Positions 35,630 through 44,289 of a stretch of 64,000 bases of DNA are shown here, piece by piece (the stretch's first letter is position 1; the number at the start of each line of letters is the position of its first letter). Source of the DNA: Fuerstiella sp. (GTDB lineage: Bacteria > Planctomycetota > Planctomycetia > Planctomycetales > Planctomycetaceae); NCBI GenBank assembly GCA_022843805.1, contig JALHMY010000003.1:119248-183247 (forward strand), written 5' to 3'. The notes under the pieces are model-generated. The model saw only the letters and a program-made list of their open reading frames with translations. It had not been told where the DNA came from and searched no databases. The position numbers were made by a program, and so were the translations under genes.

Positions 35630-36286
35630 ATGGTATTGCGTGTTATCGCCGGACAGTTTCGCCGTCGGCATCTGAAAACTCCACTCGGTATGTCAACACG
35701 ACCTTATACCGATCGAGTGCGTCAGATCGTTTTCGACCGAATTTCCGAGTTCGTCGAAGATGCGAAAGTCGCCGATGTGTTCTCCGGCGTCGGTACGATG
35801 GGAATGGAGTCGCTTAGCAGAGGAGCGAAGTCGTGTGTCTTCTTCGAGGGTGACGCGGATGTGCACGAGATGCTGAAACTGAATGTCACAACCATCGCTC
35901 CGGATGTTCGTACCATCTGCTGGAGAACCGATGTCCGCAGAACTTCGTTTCGGCCCAACGGCGGTGAAGACTGCCTTCCGTATTCGCTCATCTTCTTCGA
36001 TCCTCCCTATGCCGATGTCGAAATGCTTCAGCATGGCAAACCGCTCGCCCTGAGCCTCAAACGACTCGCCAGACCAGAAATCAGTTCGCCTGACGCCGTC
36101 CTTCTGCTGAGAACGCCGGAACGTACCGATTATGAACCTACAGCCGGCTGGACGATCGGTGAACGCTGGGATATCTCTTCAATGATCATCTGGAAGCTTC
36201 AAAAACCGGCCGCTCTGTCGCTTGACCAGCCGGCGCATGACCAGCCTGAACCTCTGACGGAACCTGATCATGAATCCGAAGAATAG
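35630..36286 (+). CDS. rsmD: 16S rRNA (guanine966-N2)-methyltransferase
   Basis: A 218-residue methyltransferase acting on 16S rRNA G966 in the 30S subunit with S-adenosylmethionine. Family features are the opening MVLRVIAGQFRRRHLKTP, TRPYTDRVRQIVFDRI, the SAM site VADVFSGVGTMGMESLSRGA and the catalytic FFDPPYAD. ATG 35630 is chosen since RsmD proteins begin with this motif and CAGGG lies upstream; a longer in-frame start at 35432 would add 66 unrelated residues. The C-terminal 40 residues are divergent. It overlaps the next gene by 17 bp. Confidence 0.92.
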   Translation: MVLRVIAGQFRRRHLKTPLGMSTRPYTDRVRQIVFDRISEFVEDAKVADVFSGVGTMGMESLSRGAKSCVFFEGDADVHEMLKLNVTTIAPDVRTICWRTDVRRTSFRPNGGEDCLPYSLIFFDPPYADVEMLQHGKPLALSLKRLARPEISSPDAVLLLRTPERTDYEPTAGWTIGERWDISSMIIWKLQKPAALSLDQPAHDQPEPLTEPDHESEE

Positions 36287-37448
36287 ACATGTTCGTGACA
36301 CCCATCCGCAGATGAACTGCCTGGATCATCCGCTCATTCCCTGGATCCCTGTTCACAGGAAGTACCTGTTCGCAACCCGCTATGCACTTCGCATCGTTCT
36401 GATTCTGTTCTTCGCTGCGGTATACGGCGTCCATTCTCATGGCTTCCAGACCGCAGTTCCCCGCGAACGAGAGAACTCCAGCAACTCGAAGCAGAGTGAA
36501 AAACCGCAAGCAGCTGAAAAATCACAAGCCATTCCAGAGGATGACGATCGCCCCGCTCCTCTCGCCCCGCTGCCCGAACCGCTCTCAAAACTTGTCGCCA
36601 AAGCCACCGAACTGAATCCCACAAAGACGGTTTTTCTGGATGTCCCGGGAAAACGGCTGATCTTGCGAACAGAAATCGCCTGCAGGACCTGCGTACTGGA
36701 AATGTTGTGCGTTCCTGAAGGAATCAAGGAACACGAAACAATTCTTCGCCTCCGTTCCAAAGCCTACGTCGTTCACACGGGCCTTTTGGCACTCGGCATG
36801 GAACCAGGAAAACCGGCCGAGTTTTCACCGGAATTCGTGGCCCCGTCCGGCCAGTCAGTAAGTATCTATGCTGCCTGGGTCGACAGTGACGGAAAACTGC
36901 AGCGACATGATGTTCGGCAATGGATTCGCCATAACATTCACCGCTATTACTCTGGTCCGCTGAAATCCCCGCCCCCGGGACTGCAGCTTCCTTACCGGGA
37001 ACTGCGCTACGACAAGTTCAACAGCGAACTGCTTTGGTATGGTCCGATGTCAGATGCTGATCGCGATGATCTGCTGACAAAGTGGGACAATGCGGATTTT
37101 CAGAAGACGATACGCCGGTTTCATCAGGAGAGTCAGTCGAAACAAATGGATGCGGACTTCGTCTTCGTCGGCAGTCGTTTTTATCAGGATCCTGAGACAG
37201 GGCAAAAATCCTATCTTGCCGAAGGCGGCTACCTGATTTGTCTCGCGAACTTTGCCGATGCACTGATCGATATCCGGGAAGTCTCTTCAGCAAATGATGG
37301 GGCTCAGACATACGAAGCATGGACAGAAAACCTGCCTCCCGAAGGCACCCCCGTGCTGCTCGAAATTACTCCCGCCGATCTTCCCGAGAAATCAAAGGCT
37401 CCCCCTTCCGAAAAGGATAAGCCCGAGGCAAAAAAAAAATCACTTTGA
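36270..37448 (+). CDS. Exported YdjY-like domain protein
   Basis: A 392-residue protein with an N-terminal signal or anchor (about 41-58, LRIVLILFFAAVYGVHSHG), a Pro/Glu/Lys linker, and a YdjY-like domain from about 105 to 360 (VFLDVPGKRLILRTEIACRTCVLEMLCVPEGIKEHE-like opening, FVGSRFYQDPETGQKSYLAEGG). YdjY-type domains are frequent in planctomycete exported proteins, with unknown function. The gene ends in a Lys-rich tail encoded by an A10 tract (37430-37439), directly before the DUF1570 frame. It overlaps rsmD by 17 bp. Confidence 0.8.
   Translation: MNPKNRHVRDTHPQMNCLDHPLIPWIPVHRKYLFATRYALRIVLILFFAAVYGVHSHGFQTAVPRERENSSNSKQSEKPQAAEKSQAIPEDDDRPAPLAPLPEPLSKLVAKATELNPTKTVFLDVPGKRLILRTEIACRTCVLEMLCVPEGIKEHETILRLRSKAYVVHTGLLALGMEPGKPAEFSPEFVAPSGQSVSIYAAWVDSDGKLQRHDVRQWIRHNIHRYYSGPLKSPPPGLQLPYRELRYDKFNSELLWYGPMSDADRDDLLTKWDNADFQKTIRRFHQESQSKQMDADFVFVGSRFYQDPETGQKSYLAEGGYLICLANFADALIDIREVSSANDGAQTYEAWTENLPPEGTPVLLEITPADLPEKSKAPPSEKDKPEAKKKSL
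37430..37439 (+). other. A10 tract at the junction of two frames
   Basis: Ten consecutive A lie at the end of the YdjY-like frame. The following DUF1570 frame is open back to 37421 (its last upstream stop is at 37418-37420). A minus-one slip here would join the two products into one exported protein. Confidence 0.6.
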
Positions 37449-38563
37449 CACCGGAAGTCGATCCACTCTGGCAGATAACAATCAGAGGGAGTGATCCTCC
37501 AGACAGTGACCCGGAAAAGGGATTGAAGCAAAAGCTGGGTCGAATCATCACCGAAGCGCGTGATGGTGGCATCCTGCTGGAGGAACGAAGTGGCCAGCTG
37601 CAAACATTAAAACCAGCGGATATCGAAAATAAAGTCGCACTCGATCAGAAGTTTTCCCGGTTCAGCTTCGAGGAGATGGGGCGATATCTTCAGGACCAGA
37701 CTGGTTCTCAGTTCACGATCCTGTCAACAGACCATTATGTCATCTGTTCGGCCGGGAATGCAGAATACTCGAGGTTTGCTGGCGGCCTGCTGGAGAAAGT
37801 CTATTCCGAGTTTCATTCGTTCTTCGCGGAATCTGCCGCCATACGGCTTCGTCAGTCCGAAGGCCCGCTGCCAGTCATTATCCTTTCAAACGAAAAGGAT
37901 TTTCAGGAGTTCGCATCGCGACAGCATCCGGAAGTGAATTTTGAGGATACTCCCGGGTACTACTCGGTGAGGGAAAACATCATTCTGCTGCGAGACCCTT
38001 TTCCCGGCTCTGAATTTCGTACGTCGTCCGAATTGAGGCGGCAAATGGCACGGATTCCGCGACAGATTTCAACAATTGTTCATGAAGCCGTTCATCAGCT
38101 CGCCTTTAATTCGGGCCTGCAAACCCGTATGGCAGATAATCCGGTATGGCTGTCAGAAGGTCTTGCGCTCTGGTTTGAGCCTCCAGCGGCGAAAAGTCCT
38201 CTCCTCTGGAGCAAACCCGGGCAGGTCAATGCTGTCCTTCAGCCGGCGTTTGCGAAATTTGAACGCAACCGTAAAGCGACGATTCCCCTGGCCGATCTTC
38301 TTCAAAACGATCAGGCATTCCTCGATCCGGCAACCATGCCCGTCGCCTATGCCGAAAGCTGGGGCCTCGTGTCCTGGCTGATTCGACACGAACGTCAGGG
38401 ATTTGATCGGTTCCTGCTGTCAGTAGGATCCCGAAAACCTCTTATTCAAATTTCTCCGGAAGAACGACTGCTGGAGTTTGAACAATCAATTCAGAAATCG
38501 TTAAACGAAATTGAGCGTTCAATGATCTCTTATGCAGCAAAGCTGAGAATTCCACGTCAATAA
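37445..38563 (+). CDS. DUF1570 putative zinc metallopeptidase
   Basis: A 372-residue product. Residues about 10-55 resemble the small N-terminal domain of planctomycete DUF1570 proteins (KQKLGRIITEARDGGILLEERSGQ). The core from about 85 contains the HExxH zinc motif HEAVH in TIVHEAVHQLAFNSG (about 217-221) and the following WLSEGLALWFEP, typical of the gluzincin-like DUF1570 family. The family is normally exported, yet this frame has no signal peptide. Its apparent start is a TTG overlapping the upstream stop, 4 bp past an A10 tract, so it may be made as a slippage fusion with the preceding YdjY-like protein. Confidence 0.85.
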   Translation: MTPEVDPLWQITIRGSDPPDSDPEKGLKQKLGRIITEARDGGILLEERSGQLQTLKPADIENKVALDQKFSRFSFEEMGRYLQDQTGSQFTILSTDHYVICSAGNAEYSRFAGGLLEKVYSEFHSFFAESAAIRLRQSEGPLPVIILSNEKDFQEFASRQHPEVNFEDTPGYYSVRENIILLRDPFPGSEFRTSSELRRQMARIPRQISTIVHEAVHQLAFNSGLQTRMADNPVWLSEGLALWFEPPAAKSPLLWSKPGQVNAVLQPAFAKFERNRKATIPLADLLQNDQAFLDPATMPVAYAESWGLVSWLIRHERQGFDRFLLSVGSRKPLIQISPEERLLEFEQSIQKSLNEIERSMISYAAKLRIPRQ

Positions 38564-38624
38564 CGCATTGCCTCTGCCTGCGGCAGGCAATGGGGAGTGC
38601 TGCTGAATCACCCGGGAGATACCG

Positions 38625-39164
38625 ATGACCTGGATTACTGAAAATGCCTGGCCCGCCATTGTGCTGCTCGTGGGAGCTGCAGTAATCGCCTGGCTTATGG
38701 TGGAAAAACATGGCCGAATCATTGCCGCCGGACTGATCAGTGCCGCGTGCGTCCTTTGGTTCATTGAAGACACTGTCGTAACCCCGGCGGAGGTCGTCGA
38801 GGCACGGGTTCAGCTGATGCTGGATGCCTTTAAAGCAGGAGACGAAAGCGCCGTGCATCAAATGATTTCTGACGCATCTCCTGAACTCAAAAAGACTGCC
38901 AGCCGAGGGTTACAGCTGGTCGCACTGCAAAACAGCTTCCACCTTAAGGATCTCCAGACGACGGTTCAGCCAGATTCCAAACGAGCAGTTGTCCACCTGC
39001 GTGCGAATGGTCGGGCAACACTAAAACAAAACAGTATTGATCAGCAGGTCGCCACTCGCTGGGAAACGACATGGGATCTGATTGACAGCCAGTGGAAGCT
39101 TTCCGGAGTCAAACGGCTGGACGTGGTCACTGGCAAAGAAATCGGAGTTTTGGATCCGGGCTAG
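38625..39164 (+). CDS. Hypothetical membrane protein with NTF2-like outer domain
   Basis: A 179-residue protein with two membrane helices at about 10-25 and 30-47 (IVLLVGAAVIAWLM and IIAAGLISAACVLWFI). The remaining 125 residues (VEARVQLMLDAFKAGDESAVHQMISDASPEL and TRWETTWDLIDSQWKL) resemble the SnoaL/NTF2-like fold. GGGAGA lies 6 bp before the ATG. Its TAG stop codon is contributed by the left end of family B repeat B2, which suggests that the repeat inserted at the gene's end. Confidence 0.75.
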   Translation: MTWITENAWPAIVLLVGAAVIAWLMVEKHGRIIAAGLISAACVLWFIEDTVVTPAEVVEARVQLMLDAFKAGDESAVHQMISDASPELKKTASRGLQLVALQNSFHLKDLQTTVQPDSKRAVVHLRANGRATLKQNSIDQQVATRWETTWDLIDSQWKLSGVKRLDVVTGKEIGVLDPG

Positions 39165-39281
39165 TGCTTTGTGAAGCTTTGAATTTCGGGTAGTGGACCT
39201 TGCTAAAGGTCCTGCAGCCAGGGGATCTTTAGCAAGATCCACTACCTCCAACCCGATCTCTTTGTCCTGACGGAGCACCAG
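39161..39281 (+). repeat. Family B palindromic repeat, copy B2 (121 bp)
   Basis: The ends are CTAGTGCT and AGCACCAG, with the inner pair GTAGTGGACCTTGCTAAAGG and its near complement. It overlaps the TAG stop of the preceding gene. It is the same length as B1 but reversed. Confidence 0.88.
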
Positions 39282-39405
39282 ACTGCTTCAGTTTCGCATG
39301 CACGGTGTATTTAATGAGTCAATATTTCAGATTCTGTCTCGCGGCGTGTATGCTGAGCATGTCTTTATAACAGATTCGACCGACAGTGATTCAGGGAGTT
39401 CAACT

Positions 39406-40083
39406 GTGTCGTCACCGCTGTACAGCCCGAGCACCGATCCAAAGTACCAGCCCGATGCTGTGCCGGGGCCGGACAACCAGCATCCCGATGTCATCGTGTC
39501 TGCAGATACTCGCCGGGAAAATCGAATTCCGCCCGGTCAGCACCGGACTCGAAAGTGGCCCGTACTTCATGCCACAACGGTTCCGGTGATTGATCTGAAC
39601 TCCTGGAAATTCCGCATTGAGGGGCTCGTCGAGTCGCCTCAGGAATTTAGTTTAAGCGATTTCAAATCACTGCCGCGCATTAAAGTTTTCGGCGACTTTC
39701 ACTGCGTGACCTCATGGTCCCGCCTCGGAAATCTTTGGGAAGGAGTTGCCGTCCGCCCTCTGCTTGAATTGGCGGGGATCCGAAAAGAATGCCGGTTTGT
39801 TGAAATCGGCGCTTTCGACAATGGCTGGACGACGAACCTGCCACTGGAATGCCTGCTGGAAGACGATGTGATTCTGGCAGATCGGCATGATGGACTGCCG
39901 ATCGACGATGATCACGGCGGTCCCGTTCGACTGGTCGTGCCCAAACTTTTCGCATGGAAAAGCGCCAAATGGATCAACCGAATTGAACTGACCGCCGAAA
40001 ATCGCCCAGGTTACTGGGAACGAGCGGGCTACCACAATATCGGTGATCCATGGACAGAATGCCGATACCGAGACGATCTGTGA
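39406..40083 (+). CDS. Sulfite-oxidase-like molybdopterin oxidoreductase
   Basis: A protein of about 225 residues of the oxidoreductase molybdopterin-binding family. Landmarks are the early RRENRIPPGQHRTRKWPVLH, WKFRIEGLV, and FHCVTSWSRLGNLWEGV, whose Cys is the predicted molybdenum ligand. GWTTNLPLE and PVRLVVPKLFAWKSAKWI follow. The C-terminal dimerisation domain of true sulfite oxidases is absent, as in YedY-like proteins. No Tat signal is visible, so it would be cytoplasmic. GTG 39406 is chosen for AGGGAG 7 bp upstream; the ATG at 39298 would add 36 residues with no ribosome site. Confidence 0.88.
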   Translation: MSSPLYSPSTDPKYQPDAVPGPDNQHPDVIVSADTRRENRIPPGQHRTRKWPVLHATTVPVIDLNSWKFRIEGLVESPQEFSLSDFKSLPRIKVFGDFHCVTSWSRLGNLWEGVAVRPLLELAGIRKECRFVEIGAFDNGWTTNLPLECLLEDDVILADRHDGLPIDDDHGGPVRLVVPKLFAWKSAKWINRIELTAENRPGYWERAGYHNIGDPWTECRYRDDL

Positions 40084-40114
40084 ACAGAGACGACCTGTGA
40101 ACAGAGAATCGGAA

Positions 40115-40468
40115 TCAGAAAAGACTGCCTGCTGACTGATCACTCTCATCGTCGCCGGTCGGGTCCGAGGATCCTGCACGCTGTTTTCGCTGTATGGTGG
40201 CAGTCCCGTCAAAGTCAGCCGTTTCAATTTCGCCCGTGTCTGACATTCGCGTAACGATTTCTATACGCTGAGCTGCCGCGTCCAGCTGCTGCTGGCATCG
40301 CCGCAGCAGTACCATTCCCCGTTCAAACTGCCGGAGCGATTCGTCGAGCGACTCCTGACCGGTTTCGAGACGTGCCACAATCTGCCCCAACTCCTGCATG
40401 GCGTCCTCGATGGGTACTGCTGATTCAGGATCACCATCGCCGGCTGCAACGGCCTTCTTCCTGCCCAT
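40115..40468 (-). CDS. xseB: Exodeoxyribonuclease VII small subunit
   Basis: A 117-residue protein. The conserved helical hairpin of XseB covers about 15-75 (IEDAMQELGQIVARLETGQESLDESLRQFERGM-like, then RRCQQQLDAAAQRIEIV). With XseA it degrades single-stranded DNA. The C-terminal 45 acidic and polar residues extend beyond the usual length. No xseA is visible nearby. It starts 10 bp after the stop of the DHS-like gene, so the two are probably cotranscribed. ATG 40468 fits the family start; a longer frame would overlap that gene. Confidence 0.92.
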   Translation of the reverse strand: MGRKKAVAAGDGDPESAVPIEDAMQELGQIVARLETGQESLDESLRQFERGMVLLRRCQQQLDAAAQRIEIVTRMSDTGEIETADFDGTATIQRKQRAGSSDPTGDDESDQSAGSLF

Positions 40469-40478
40469 GATTATTGCC

Positions 40479-41483
40479 CTACCAGCCAAGAACGTGAGCG
40501 AAGATCAGAGGGGCCACAATGGTGGCGTCTGATTCAACGATATACTTCGGAGTTTCAATGCCCAGCTTACCCCAGGTGATCTTTTCGTTTGGAACCGCAC
40601 CCGAATAACTGCCATAGCTTGTGGTCGAATCACTGATCTGGCAAAAGTATCCCCACAGTGGCACGGTGGTTCGCTGAAGATCCTGATGAAGCATCGGCAC
40701 CACACAAATCGGAAAATCGCCCGCAATTCCTCCACCGATTTGAAACATCCCCAGAGAACTGGAGGCTGTGGTTTTCGAATAAAAGTCTGCCAGCCACGTC
40801 ATATACTCGATGCCCGTTCGCACCGTATGAACATTCTTCACGTCTCCGCGAATTACGGCCGCCGCATACATATTCCCCAGAGTTGAATCTTCCCAGCCGG
40901 GAACAATCATGGGCAGGTTCTTTTCTGCAGCCGCCAGCATCCACGAGTCTTTGGGATCGATCTGGTAATGCTCCGCATACTTGCCACTTCGCAGAACCTG
41001 AAAGAAGAACTCGTGCGGAAAGAATCGCTGGCCCGCCTTGTCGGCCGCCGTCCAGACTTCCAGCATCGCCGTCTCCATCCGTCGCATCGCTTCGCCTTCC
41101 GGAATACAGGTGTCCGTAACGCGATTCATATGCCGGTCCAGCAGTCCCTGTTCATCTTCAGGCGACAGCTGCCGATAATGGGGCACTCGTTCGTAAAAGT
41201 CATGTGCCACAAGGTTGAAGACGTCCTCTTCCAGATTCGCTCCGGTACAGGAAATCAAATGAATCTTGTCCTGGCGAATCATCTCCGCGAGTGACAACCC
41301 CAGTTCAGCGGTGCTCATCGCACCCGCAAGGCACACCATCATGCGTCCACCTGATTCCAGATGACGATGGTATCCGTTCGCAGCGTCAATCAGCGCGGCC
41401 GCATTGAAGTGGCGGTAGTGGTGATTGATAAAGCGAGTTACTGAGCCATCGGCTTTGCGTTCATCAGGCATTTCGAAACTCAA
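40479..41483 (-). CDS. Deoxyhypusine-synthase-like protein
   Basis: A 334-residue NAD-dependent enzyme of the deoxyhypusine synthase family. Landmarks are VCLAGAMSTAELGLSLAEMI, LISCTGANLEEDVFNL, GSKTTASSSLGM-like, IGGGIAGDFPICV, YGSYSGAVPNEKITWGKLG (with the lysine that forms the enzyme-intermediate adduct) and the final VESDATIVAPLIFAHVLGW. Eukaryotic and archaeal DHS modify eIF5A/aIF5A, which bacteria lack. Bacterial members probably transfer the aminobutyl group of spermidine to another acceptor, as in homospermidine synthesis. Position before xseB suggests no obvious pathway. Confidence 0.88.
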   Translation of the reverse strand: MSFEMPDERKADGSVTRFINHHYRHFNAAALIDAANGYHRHLESGGRMMVCLAGAMSTAELGLSLAEMIRQDKIHLISCTGANLEEDVFNLVAHDFYERVPHYRQLSPEDEQGLLDRHMNRVTDTCIPEGEAMRRMETAMLEVWTAADKAGQRFFPHEFFFQVLRSGKYAEHYQIDPKDSWMLAAAEKNLPMIVPGWEDSTLGNMYAAAVIRGDVKNVHTVRTGIEYMTWLADFYSKTTASSSLGMFQIGGGIAGDFPICVVPMLHQDLQRTTVPLWGYFCQISDSTTSYGSYSGAVPNEKITWGKLGIETPKYIVESDATIVAPLIFAHVLGW

Positions 41484-41611
41484 AATCCAAAAAAGATGCC
41501 GGAAAAAGAAAAGAAGCAGGAATAAACCAGCACAGGAATCAGGGATGCCATTCCGGCAATCTTAGTAAAGTCTGCACTCGTGTCTACGGCGATCACACAT
41601 TCCCGCAGCAC

Positions 41612-41977
41612 TCATTTTTCGCCGCCGCCGGACTTCTTCGATGAGGAGCCGGAGTCCTTTTTGCCGGTGCTGCTGCCGCCGCTACCGGAACTGCTGCTAC
41701 CTCCACCACTGCCGCCGGTGCTGCCCGAATCCGAAGATCCCGAAGAGGACTCGGATGCTTTGCCTGCAGCCTCCGCTCCCTTCTTATAGGAATCGCTCCG
41801 ATAATCGGTCTGATAAAACCCTGAACCCTTAAAAATGATCCCACCACCCGCACTGATCATTCTCTCGGCTTTCAGTTTGCCACATTTCGGACACTTGCGG
41901 GAAGGTTTGGAAGAGATACTCTGAAACTCGTCCCATTTATGACCACACGCATCACATCGATACTCATAAGTTGGCAT
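41612..41977 (-). CDS. FmdB-family zinc-ribbon protein
   Basis: A 121-residue protein starting MPTYEYRCDACGHKWDEF. Two CxxC pairs (CDAC at about 8-11 and CPKC at about 29-32) form the zinc ribbon of the FmdB family, often called regulatory protein FmdB; its role is unknown in most bacteria. The second half is almost pure Ser/Gly with Lys near the end (SGSTGGSGGGSSSSGSGGSS), so it is disordered. It follows grpE by about 100 bp on the same strand. Confidence 0.9.
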   Translation of the reverse strand: MPTYEYRCDACGHKWDEFQSISSKPSRKCPKCGKLKAERMISAGGGIIFKGSGFYQTDYRSDSYKKGAEAAGKASESSSGSSDSGSTGGSGGGSSSSGSGGSSTGKKDSGSSSKKSGGGEK

Positions 41978-42081
41978 TGTCGTAAACACTCAGACTGGAG
42001 ACTGGATAAAACCTGAGAGACAAACAGAGAATCGAAACGGACGGAAAAATCGTACCGGCCAATGAGCACGCGGCAGGCGAA

Positions 42082-42654
42082 TCATCCGGGAGCATTGGGC
42101 ATCGCGCTGGACACGATCACCCGAGTCGGACGGACCACTCGATCATGAAGTCGATAGCCCATTTCGACGACCTGTAGTACCGTCATTGGCTCGCAGTCCG
42201 CGGATGGAATCTGAGTCAGAGCCTCGTGTTCGTTTGGATCAAATGGCTTGCCAATTGCCTCAATGGGCTCGGCTGAATGCGACTTCAGGATGTCCTTAAA
42301 CTGCTGCGATACCATCCGAATCCCCTCCAGCAGGTTTTGCAGATCTCCTGTCTGTTCTGCCGAAGCCACCGCGCGCTGCAGACCGTCGAGCGCTGGCAGT
42401 ATATCGCGGACAATTCGGAAAGATTCGTACTTTCGAGCCTCTTCCTGATCTCGGTACACCCGACGACGGAAGTTTTCAAGGTCGGCCTGAGTACGCAGAA
42501 GGCGATCCTGAAAGTCGGCGGCCTTTTCCTCCAGCTGTTTGATCTCTTCAGCTGAGGAAGTCTTTTTTGCCGACTCCGAGCCTGCAGGCTTACCGGTGTC
42601 TGCGGCAGTCGCATCCGAACCCTGCTTTGGCGAATTCTGCTCCGGATCCATCAT
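42082..42654 (-). CDS. grpE: Nucleotide exchange factor GrpE
   Basis: A 190-residue co-chaperone that releases ADP from DnaK. A disordered, Ser/Thr/Lys-rich N-terminus (about 1-32) precedes the coiled coil (SAEEIKQLEEKAADFQDRLLRTQADLENFRRRVYRDQE). The C-terminal beta domain follows (GKPFDPNEHEALTQIPSADCEPMTVLQVVEMGYRLHDRVVRPTRVIV). Length and order are normal. It lies in the minus-strand chaperone cluster behind dnaJ; dnaK itself is not in the window. ATG codons at 42654 and 42651 are both possible. Confidence 0.96.
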   Translation of the reverse strand: MMDPEQNSPKQGSDATAADTGKPAGSESAKKTSSAEEIKQLEEKAADFQDRLLRTQADLENFRRRVYRDQEEARKYESFRIVRDILPALDGLQRAVASAEQTGDLQNLLEGIRMVSQQFKDILKSHSAEPIEAIGKPFDPNEHEALTQIPSADCEPMTVLQVVEMGYRLHDRVVRPTRVIVSSAMPNAPG

Positions 42655-42791
42655 AACCCTGTCCTTGTTGACATAAATGAACTGCAGTGTGCAAATAAAC
42701 GAAAATCCGGACTAACCGGCTCTGACCCGCCGGGCTGAATTCCGGTTTGCTATGTCACTGTTAATCTCCGGCGTGAGACTAAAAGTCACTC

Positions 42792-42952
42792 CTGGTGCTT
42801 TGTCAGGCTTTGAATTTCGGGTAGTGGACCTTGCTAAATGTCCTGCAGCCACGGGATCTTTAGCAAGATCCACTACCTCATCCTGCAGCCATGGGATCTT
42901 TAGCAGGATCCACTACCCCCAACCCGAACGCTTTATCCTGACGGAGCACTAC
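42792..42952. repeat. Family B palindromic repeat, copy B3 (161 bp, one arm duplicated)
   Basis: The ends are CTGGTGCT and AGCACTAC. A 40-bp arm (TCCTGCAGCCAYGGGATCTT plus the following AGCARGATCCACTACC) occurs twice, which explains the extra length over B1 and B2. Its right end supplies the TAG stop codon of dnaJ on the minus strand. Confidence 0.88.
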
Positions 42953-44109
42953 TCGTCTTCAGATTCACTGCCGGCAAAAAATTCACGAACCTTGTCAAAA
43001 AACGATTTACTGTGCGGCATCACGTTTTTGTGATCCAGCTCTGCCAGCTGTCGTAACAACTCGGACTGCTCGGCCGATAACTTTCTCGGAACTTCAATCT
43101 GAATCTCGACGAGCAGATCCCCCAGCCTCCCACCACCGCGAGGATCGGGCATTCCCCGGCCCTTCAGACGTGTTACATCCCCTGGCTGAGTACCAGGCTT
43201 CACCGTCATCACTTCCGGACCCATCAGGGTTGGAATCTCAATCTCCGCGCCCAATGCAGCCTGAGCGAATGTCACAGGAACACGACACATAATGTCCAGA
43301 CCATCACGCTGAAACAATGAGTGTGGCCGGACTTCGATATCCACGATCAGGTCTCCGCGAGGCCCTCCATTCGCGCCCGCTTCGCCCTCTCCTCGCAGAC
43401 ACAACTGCATTCCACTGTCAACACCGGACGGAATAACAACCTCGCGGACGACATCCTTCATCACGCGTCCGCTGCCCGAACAGCTGCCGCAGGGATCCTT
43501 AATTGTCGTACCTCGTCCACGACACGCAGGACAGACGGTCTGTACCCGGAAGAAGCCCTGAGACTGGATCACTTTCCCCTGTCCGCCACATGTCTTGCAG
43601 GTTACCGTACTGCTGCCTGTTTTTGCCCCCGAGCCATTGCAGCTGTCACAGGTTTCGTGACGCGAAATATGCAATTCCCGCCGACAGCCAGCGAATGCTT
43701 CAGTCAGCTCGATCTGAATTGTTGTCTGAAGTGACGCGCCCTGTGTTGCTCCCGAACGTCGTCGACCACCGCCCCCACCTGCTCCCCCATTAAAATTGAA
43801 CCCGAAGCCCTCAAAGATATCCCCAAATGCGCTGAAGATATCGTTAACGTCACTAAACCCGCCACGTCCTCCACCGGATCCCTTAAGGCCAGCATGTCCA
43901 AAACGGTCATATCGTGCTCGCTTCTCCGCATCACTCAATGCGTCGAAAGCCTCCGATGCTTCCTTAAAACTGGCAACCGCAGCTTCATCATCCGGATTGC
44001 GATCCGGATGATATTTGAGTGCCAGTTTGCGATATGCCTTCTTAATCTCGTCCGCTGACGCAGAACGTGACACGCCAAGCACTTCGTAGTAGTCACGCTG
44101 AGCAGTCAT
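42949..44109 (-). CDS. dnaJ: Chaperone DnaJ
   Basis: A 386-residue Hsp40. The J domain is at about 1-70 ([44 protein letters not shown], with the HPD motif). A Gly-rich linker is followed by four CxxCxGxG zinc repeats ([32 protein letters not shown]) and the C-terminal substrate domain. It stimulates DnaK ATPase and binds unfolded proteins. ATG 44109 is chosen because DnaJ proteins begin here; an in-frame ATG at 44190 would add 27 unrelated residues. The stop codon comes from repeat B3. Confidence 0.97.
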   Translation of the reverse strand: MTAQRDYYEVLGVSRSASADEIKKAYRKLALKYHPDRNPDDEAAVASFKEASEAFDALSDAEKRARYDRFGHAGLKGSGGGRGGFSDVNDIFSAFGDIFEGFGFNFNGGAGGGGGRRRSGATQGASLQTTIQIELTEAFAGCRRELHISRHETCDSCNGSGAKTGSSTVTCKTCGGQGKVIQSQGFFRVQTVCPACRGRGTTIKDPCGSCSGSGRVMKDVVREVVIPSGVDSGMQLCLRGEGEAGANGGPRGDLIVDIEVRPHSLFQRDGLDIMCRVPVTFAQAALGAEIEIPTLMGPEVMTVKPGTQPGDVTRLKGRGMPDPRGGGRLGDLLVEIQIEVPRKLSAEQSELLRQLAELDHKNVMPHSKSFFDKVREFFAGSESEDE

Positions 44110-44289
44110 CGTAAAAACCCAAATCTCGGTAAACCGGGGAAAATGCCCGACATCTGTGAAAGGTGATTGCCAAAAAACACGGGACACCATTGCTGGTGCC
44201 CCGTGCTGCAGGATTCATCAAGCGAAACACCGTTAATCGCACGCAGGATCTGCTGCAATGCCATGCGGTCTCGTCAAACCAACGCCGCC

